From assembly GCA_964602715.1 (NCBI GenBank), contig CAZRSB010000036.1:1-19919 (forward strand): a stretch of DNA of 19,919 nucleotides, written 5' to 3'. Positions within the stretch are counted from its first letter, which is position 1, and each line of letters starts with the position of its first letter. Positions 17,231-19,919 of the stretch are shown piece after piece. A model generated the notes under the pieces. The model made no database searches. It saw only the letters and a program-made list of their open reading frames with translations, and was not told the DNA's origin. This DNA comes from Natronoplasma sp964602715 (GTDB lineage Archaea; Thermoplasmatota; Thermoplasmata; Halarchaeoplasmatales; Halarchaeoplasmataceae). The position numbers and the translations under genes are program-made.

Positions 17231-17244
17231 AAATTTAATAATTT
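17231..17244 (-). promoter_or_regulatory. Possible TATA box for top6B-top6A
   Basis: The minus strand reads AAATTATTAAATTT in the 99-base gap after the KH gene. A start near 17210 would give a leader of about 45 bases. The call rests on AT-richness and position only. Confidence 0.3.
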
Positions 17245-17261
17245 GATCAATCTTCAAAAAA

Positions 17262-17819
17262 TCAAGATGTTTCCTCTATCCTGAATCCGCTATCACGATA
17301 TTTTATGTCCTCTCTTTTTCCTTCTAGGTATTTATAGACTGTAGCGTGTTCTTTTCCTTCCAATATCATCTCTATAGCTCTTCTAGCTATATTCAATTTG
17401 AAATCACTCCCGATTATACCTACCGTATTTCCTTTCACAGAAACGTAAGTTTCGGTCAATTCTTCAATGAGTTCTCTTGTTCTGCCATCTCTCCCGATGA
17501 CCCTTCCTCTCATCCTGTGGACTGCATTACTACTTTTTCCAACCCAATCTCTTATATCTAACAATTCTAGATCGATCTCATCGTTCAATATTTTTATAGC
17601 TTTATTAGGATTGAAACCTCTGCCTACAGCTCTAACTACGTCTTCGATCTTTAAAGACAGGATAGGATCATCTATATCTCTTGTATCTATCTCAACCTGT
17701 CCAGTCTTTGAATTTATATCTAGCCTAGCTCCGCTTTTCTCTTCGATCTCTGACTTGACCTCTCCATCTTTTCCGATCAGTACTCCTATCCTATTTTTGG
17801 GTATTTTGACGCTTGGCAT
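17262..17819 (-). CDS. Two-KH-domain RNA-binding protein (archaeal Dim2/Pno1-like)
   Basis: This is a 185-residue protein with two KH domains. The first has RIGVLIGKDG (GxxG loop at residues 16-19) and the second has RGRVIGRDGR (109-112). This is the usual architecture and length of the archaeal family related to eukaryotic Pno1/Dim2, which acts in small-subunit rRNA maturation. It begins four bases after rio1, with a GTGAT-like ribosome binding site inside the end of rio1. Coupling to a RIO1 kinase fits a joint role in 30S assembly: in eukaryotes Pno1 binds the 3' end of the pre-18S rRNA and Rio1 acts late in 40S maturation. Direct function in this organism is inferred from family and context. 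Confidence 0.9.
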   Translation of the reverse strand: MPSVKIPKNRIGVLIGKDGEVKSEIEEKSGARLDINSKTGQVEIDTRDIDDPILSLKIEDVVRAVGRGFNPNKAIKILNDEIDLELLDIRDWVGKSSNAVHRMRGRVIGRDGRTRELIEELTETYVSVKGNTVGIIGSDFKLNIARRAIEMILEGKEHATVYKYLEGKREDIKYRDSGFRIEETS

Positions 17820-17823
17820 CTTA

Positions 17824-18588
17824 TCACTCTTTTAGACCTAACTTTTCTTTTACACTATCTACGCTTATTTCTACTCCATTATTAGAAAAGTATCTCACTA
17901 AGTTGTTTATATCCCTTTCCAATAAATTTCTCGCCTCTGGATGATCAAGAGGCACTGACTGAGAGACATCGATCAAATATGGGAAACCTTCAGATATCAA
18001 AATATTGAACTCACTTATATCACCATGAACCATCTTTATTTCGTTATGTAAAATGTCCATATATTCTATGACCTTATCACATATAAACTTCATATATCTT
18101 GGTTTTAATTCAACATCTTTCAGCATAGGAGCTGGGAAATCCTCTTCTTGAAGATACTCCATCACGAGTATATTTTTAGAGAAAGCGATAGGTTCAGGAA
18201 CTTTTATACCTGCCTTGTGCATCCTTGTAAGGTTTGAAAATTCTTTTTTTGTCCAGGTATGGATGAGTTTTGTCCCTCCAGGTAAATCTTGAAATCTATG
18301 ATCGCCCTCTATGTATTTTTTATATTTTCTGAAAACGGAAGTATTTATCCGCATAACCTTAACTGCAACGAAAGTACCGTCTTTCTGTTTTCCTTTGAAT
18401 ACTTTAGCCTCTTTACCAGTGGATATCGGACATTCTAGTGTCTCTATAACTCGATCTTTCATAAGATTGTACATCTCTTGTATGGTTCTCTTATCGAAGA
18501 CCTCTTCGTATGTTTTTTTTCCAGGTATGTTGATCCTTTCATTTAGAAGGTTTTTTTCTGTTTTGCTTCCCATTACTGCCACATCCAT
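17824..18588 (-). CDS. rio1: RIO1-type serine protein kinase/ATPase
   Basis: The 254-residue protein has the RIO kinase core: a P-loop-like STGKEAKVF (56-64), the ATP-binding lysine in FVAVKVMRIN (K77), the catalytic loop VHGDISEFNIL with D190 and N195, and the metal-binding D207 in LIDVSQSV in place of a DFG motif. It lacks the N-terminal winged helix of RIO2, and the sequence around the catalytic loop is RIO1-like. RIO1 proteins act in late small ribosomal subunit maturation, probably more as ATPases than as kinases. The start at 18588 has GAGG very close upstream; an internal ATG at residue 6 is an alternative. The gene follows the pyrophosphohydrolase gene by 29 bases and precedes the KH gene by four. 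Confidence 0.95.
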   Translation of the reverse strand: MDVAVMGSKTEKNLLNERINIPGKKTYEEVFDKRTIQEMYNLMKDRVIETLECPISTGKEAKVFKGKQKDGTFVAVKVMRINTSVFRKYKKYIEGDHRFQDLPGGTKLIHTWTKKEFSNLTRMHKAGIKVPEPIAFSKNILVMEYLQEEDFPAPMLKDVELKPRYMKFICDKVIEYMDILHNEIKMVHGDISEFNILISEGFPYLIDVSQSVPLDHPEARNLLERDINNLVRYFSNNGVEISVDSVKEKLGLKE

Positions 18589-18617
18589 GTCCTCTAGTTA
18601 AAAATGTTTCGAATCCA

Positions 18618-18971
18618 TCAGGAGAAGTGTTCTTCCTCTGCAGGATATTTTTTCCTATTCCTTTCAAGTTTTTCTAGAACCGCTTCGCCTAGGTCAATTT
18701 CAGCCCTTTCAGCCAATGCTAGAAGATAAATCATAACGTCGGCCATCTCTTCTTCTAATCTATCAATACTGACTTCATCTGATTCCTCTTCTTTCCATTG
18801 GAACAATTCTAATAATTCAGCTGCTTCTATAGAAACAGATAGAGCTAAATTTTTTTGAGTGTGGTACTTTTTCCAATCCCTTTCATCTCTAAACCTTTTC
18901 ACCTCTTTTTTTAACTCACTGATCTCTACCATACCTCTTAATATCTTGATATCGTTTTTATTTTTTTCCAT
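18618..18971 (-). CDS. MazG-like nucleotide pyrophosphohydrolase (dCTPase/RS21-C6 type)
   Basis: This is a 117-residue all-alpha NTP pyrophosphohydrolase. The sequence FRDERDW, then NLALSVSIEAAELLELFQWK, then EEEMADVMIYL gives the metal-binding pairs E49-x2-E52 and E75-x2-D78 of the MazG superfamily. The pattern and short length fit the RS21-C6/DCTPP1 group, which hydrolyses (often modified) dNTPs to NMP and PPi for nucleotide-pool cleaning. The open frame extends two TTG codons further; I chose the ATG at 18971. An internal ATG at 18932, directly after AGAGGT, would still leave the catalytic region whole. It heads the leftward unit that continues into rio1 and the KH gene. Confidence 0.85.
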   Translation of the reverse strand: MEKNKNDIKILRGMVEISELKKEVKRFRDERDWKKYHTQKNLALSVSIEAAELLELFQWKEEESDEVSIDRLEEEMADVMIYLLALAERAEIDLGEAVLEKLERNRKKYPAEEEHFS

Positions 18972-19012
18972 CAACAATTTAGATCGCTTTAGAATTCATG
19001 ATTTTTAGTCCG

Positions 19013-19030
19013 AAGATTTAATTATTATTT
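19013..19030. promoter_or_regulatory. Shared TATA region of a divergent gene pair
   Basis: GATTTAATTATTATTT can act as a TATA box on both strands. Rightwards it predicts a start near 19045-19049, making the regulator mRNA almost leaderless (ATG at 19053, no ribosome binding site). Leftwards it predicts a start near 18995 for the pyrophosphohydrolase gene. Confidence 0.4.
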
Positions 19031-19052
19031 GATTTGTAGCCCTTTTTAGACC

Positions 19053-19649
19053 ATGACCGATGATGTCAAAGTTGTACGAAATCCCGAACATGTGAAATTG
19101 GCTATAGAGGATACCAGAAGTGATGTATTATCTTTACTTAGAGTTAACGATATGACAATAAAACAGATGGCTGAAACTTTAGAAAAAGATCATTCTACGA
19201 TTTATCGACATGTGAAAAAATTGGAAGATGCGGGATATATAAAAGAAAGACAAGTTATGCAGGACCATCATATCCCAAAAAAAGTTTACACTAGAACAGC
19301 AGATACATTTCTCCTTTCTCCTACATCAATAGACGGAGGAGAACCATCAGATGTGATGATCAAATGGGAAAAAAAGAACGCAGAAAAGATATTAAATCTT
19401 TTAGAGATCATGGGTTATTCCATCGATAGGGAAGAAGAAGATGAACTGATAGAGACTCTTTCTAATATTTTTGTTCACCTAAAAGAAAAAGTGGCAGATC
19501 CAATAGAAGAATCTGAAGACGAGATCGGTGAAGTTAATTTTCCCCTATTGATGAGATTTGAATTACTGATGTTTTTGCTGGAAAAAAGGAAGGATGAAGA
19601 AATAGAAGAAGAATTTGAAAAGTTCTTCTCAAAATTAAAATGTAAATAA
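19053..19649 (+). CDS. Winged-helix transcriptional regulator (ArsR-like)
   Basis: This is a 198-residue protein with an N-terminal winged helix-turn-helix (about residues 20-75). Segments such as RSDVLSLLRVNDMTIKQMAE and DHSTIYRHVKKLEDAGYIKE are typical of archaeal ArsR-like regulators. The C-terminal 120 residues are mostly helical and acidic, probably a dimerisation or sensor part; a Cys occurs only near the very end, so no metal site is obvious. It may act on its own promoter, which overlaps that of the divergent pyrophosphohydrolase gene, but this is inference. It has no ribosome binding site and is probably translated from a leaderless mRNA. The target genes are unknown. Confidence 0.85.
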   Translation: MTDDVKVVRNPEHVKLAIEDTRSDVLSLLRVNDMTIKQMAETLEKDHSTIYRHVKKLEDAGYIKERQVMQDHHIPKKVYTRTADTFLLSPTSIDGGEPSDVMIKWEKKNAEKILNLLEIMGYSIDREEEDELIETLSNIFVHLKEKVADPIEESEDEIGEVNFPLLMRFELLMFLLEKRKDEEIEEEFEKFFSKLKCK

Positions 19650-19668
19650 AAAGGGTTTTTTGCCTTTT
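19649..19668. terminator. Bidirectional hairpin between convergent genes
   Basis: AAAAGG (19649-19654) pairs with CCTTTT (19663-19668) around an eight-base T-rich loop. T runs are available on both strands, so it could end transcription of both the regulator and the hydrogenase gene. Confidence 0.45.
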
Positions 19669-19689
19669 GTACCAATGTTTTCCGTTTTA

Positions 19690-19919
19690 TTATACGAATT
19701 TAACGTCGACACTGTGCGTAGAACACGAAATGCATGGGTCGTAAGCTCTCACTAGCATAGATAATTGTTTTTCTACTTCGTTTTCCGGTCTATCTATTAT
19801 TCCTGGTACCATCTTGTCCATATCATGCTGGATATTACCGTGGTTTTGGTTAGTTGGTATAATACAGTTCGCATCTGTACATCTTCCTTCCTCATCATAG
19901 GTATAATCATGGAAGAGGA
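19690..19919 (-). CDS. [NiFe] hydrogenase large subunit, C-terminal part
   Basis: Only the last 75 residues are in the window; the gene continues beyond the right edge. The end holds RAYDPCISCSTH, the C-terminal CxxC that binds the Ni-Fe centre, then seven residues (SVDVKFV). In this family a maturation protease normally cuts after the His (or Arg), so those residues would be the removed tail. The preceding text (LFHDYTYDEEG, then NCIIPTNQNHGNI) resembles group 3 cytoplasmic hydrogenases such as the MvhA/HydA type. The subgroup (F420-nonreducing, sulfhydrogenase or F420-reducing) cannot be settled from this fragment. It implies hydrogen metabolism and an anaerobic life. Confidence 0.85.
   Translation of the reverse strand, partial: LFHDYTYDEEGRCTDANCIIPTNQNHGNIQHDMDKMVPGIIDRPENEVEKQLSMLVRAYDPCISCSTHSVDVKFV

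Noticed and set aside
17163..17261. Short inverted strings (TTGATCAA, GTGAAAGTGAAAA) as a regulator site upstream of top6B
   Set aside because: The palindromes are short and expected by chance in AT-rich DNA; no second copy elsewhere in the window supports an operator.

Overview
The window looks like a piece of a euryarchaeal chromosome. It carries both subunits of DNA topoisomerase VI, an archaeal two-KH-domain RNA-binding protein and a RIO1-type kinase. Start regions show TATA-like boxes and GGTG-type ribosome binding sites. Codon use is AT-rich and the proteins are strongly acidic. A group-3-like [NiFe] hydrogenase large subunit enters at the right edge, which suggests an anaerobe. I cannot fix the lineage; a Thermoplasmatota-like or other mesophilic or salt-tolerant euryarchaeal group is plausible, but Thermoplasmatales proper are unlikely because they lack topoisomerase VI.

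Positions 1-8205 hold a type IV pilus / Tad-like secretion locus. Two small pilin-like membrane proteins (137-652, 690-1169) are read leftwards. A divergent promoter region separates them from a rightward operon. That operon encodes a secretion ATPase with a Cys-rich N-terminal part (1298-3700), a double-domain TadC/FlaJ-like membrane platform (about 3693-5753), a HerA/DUF87-type P-loop ATPase (5750-7165), and two more small single-span pilin-like proteins (7169-7666, 7654-8205). Overlapping or near-touching reading frames argue for a single transcript. A second, HerA-like motor coupled to a pilus platform is the most interesting feature here.

Positions 8244-13862 encode, convergently on the minus strand, a giant acidic surface protein of about 1872 residues. 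It has a signal peptide, an N-terminal Ig-like part, 16 tandem InlB-B-type repeats of about 78 residues, GLUG-like repeats, a C-terminal membrane anchor and a charged cytoplasmic tail. Two internal DNA duplications are nearly identical, one with 300 bases of perfect identity, showing recent duplication or gene conversion.

Positions 13863-14151 are non-coding. Positions 14152-18971 hold housekeeping genes on the minus strand, in transcription order: a MazG/dCTPase-like pyrophosphohydrolase, rio1, a KH-domain protein, top6B and top6A. A winged-helix regulator (19053-19649) is transcribed divergently from the pyrophosphohydrolase gene, over what looks like a shared TATA region. It converges, across a small bidirectional hairpin, on the C-terminal end of the hydrogenase large subunit (19690-19919, cut by the window edge).

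I saw no tRNA, rRNA, CRISPR array, insertion sequence or attachment site.
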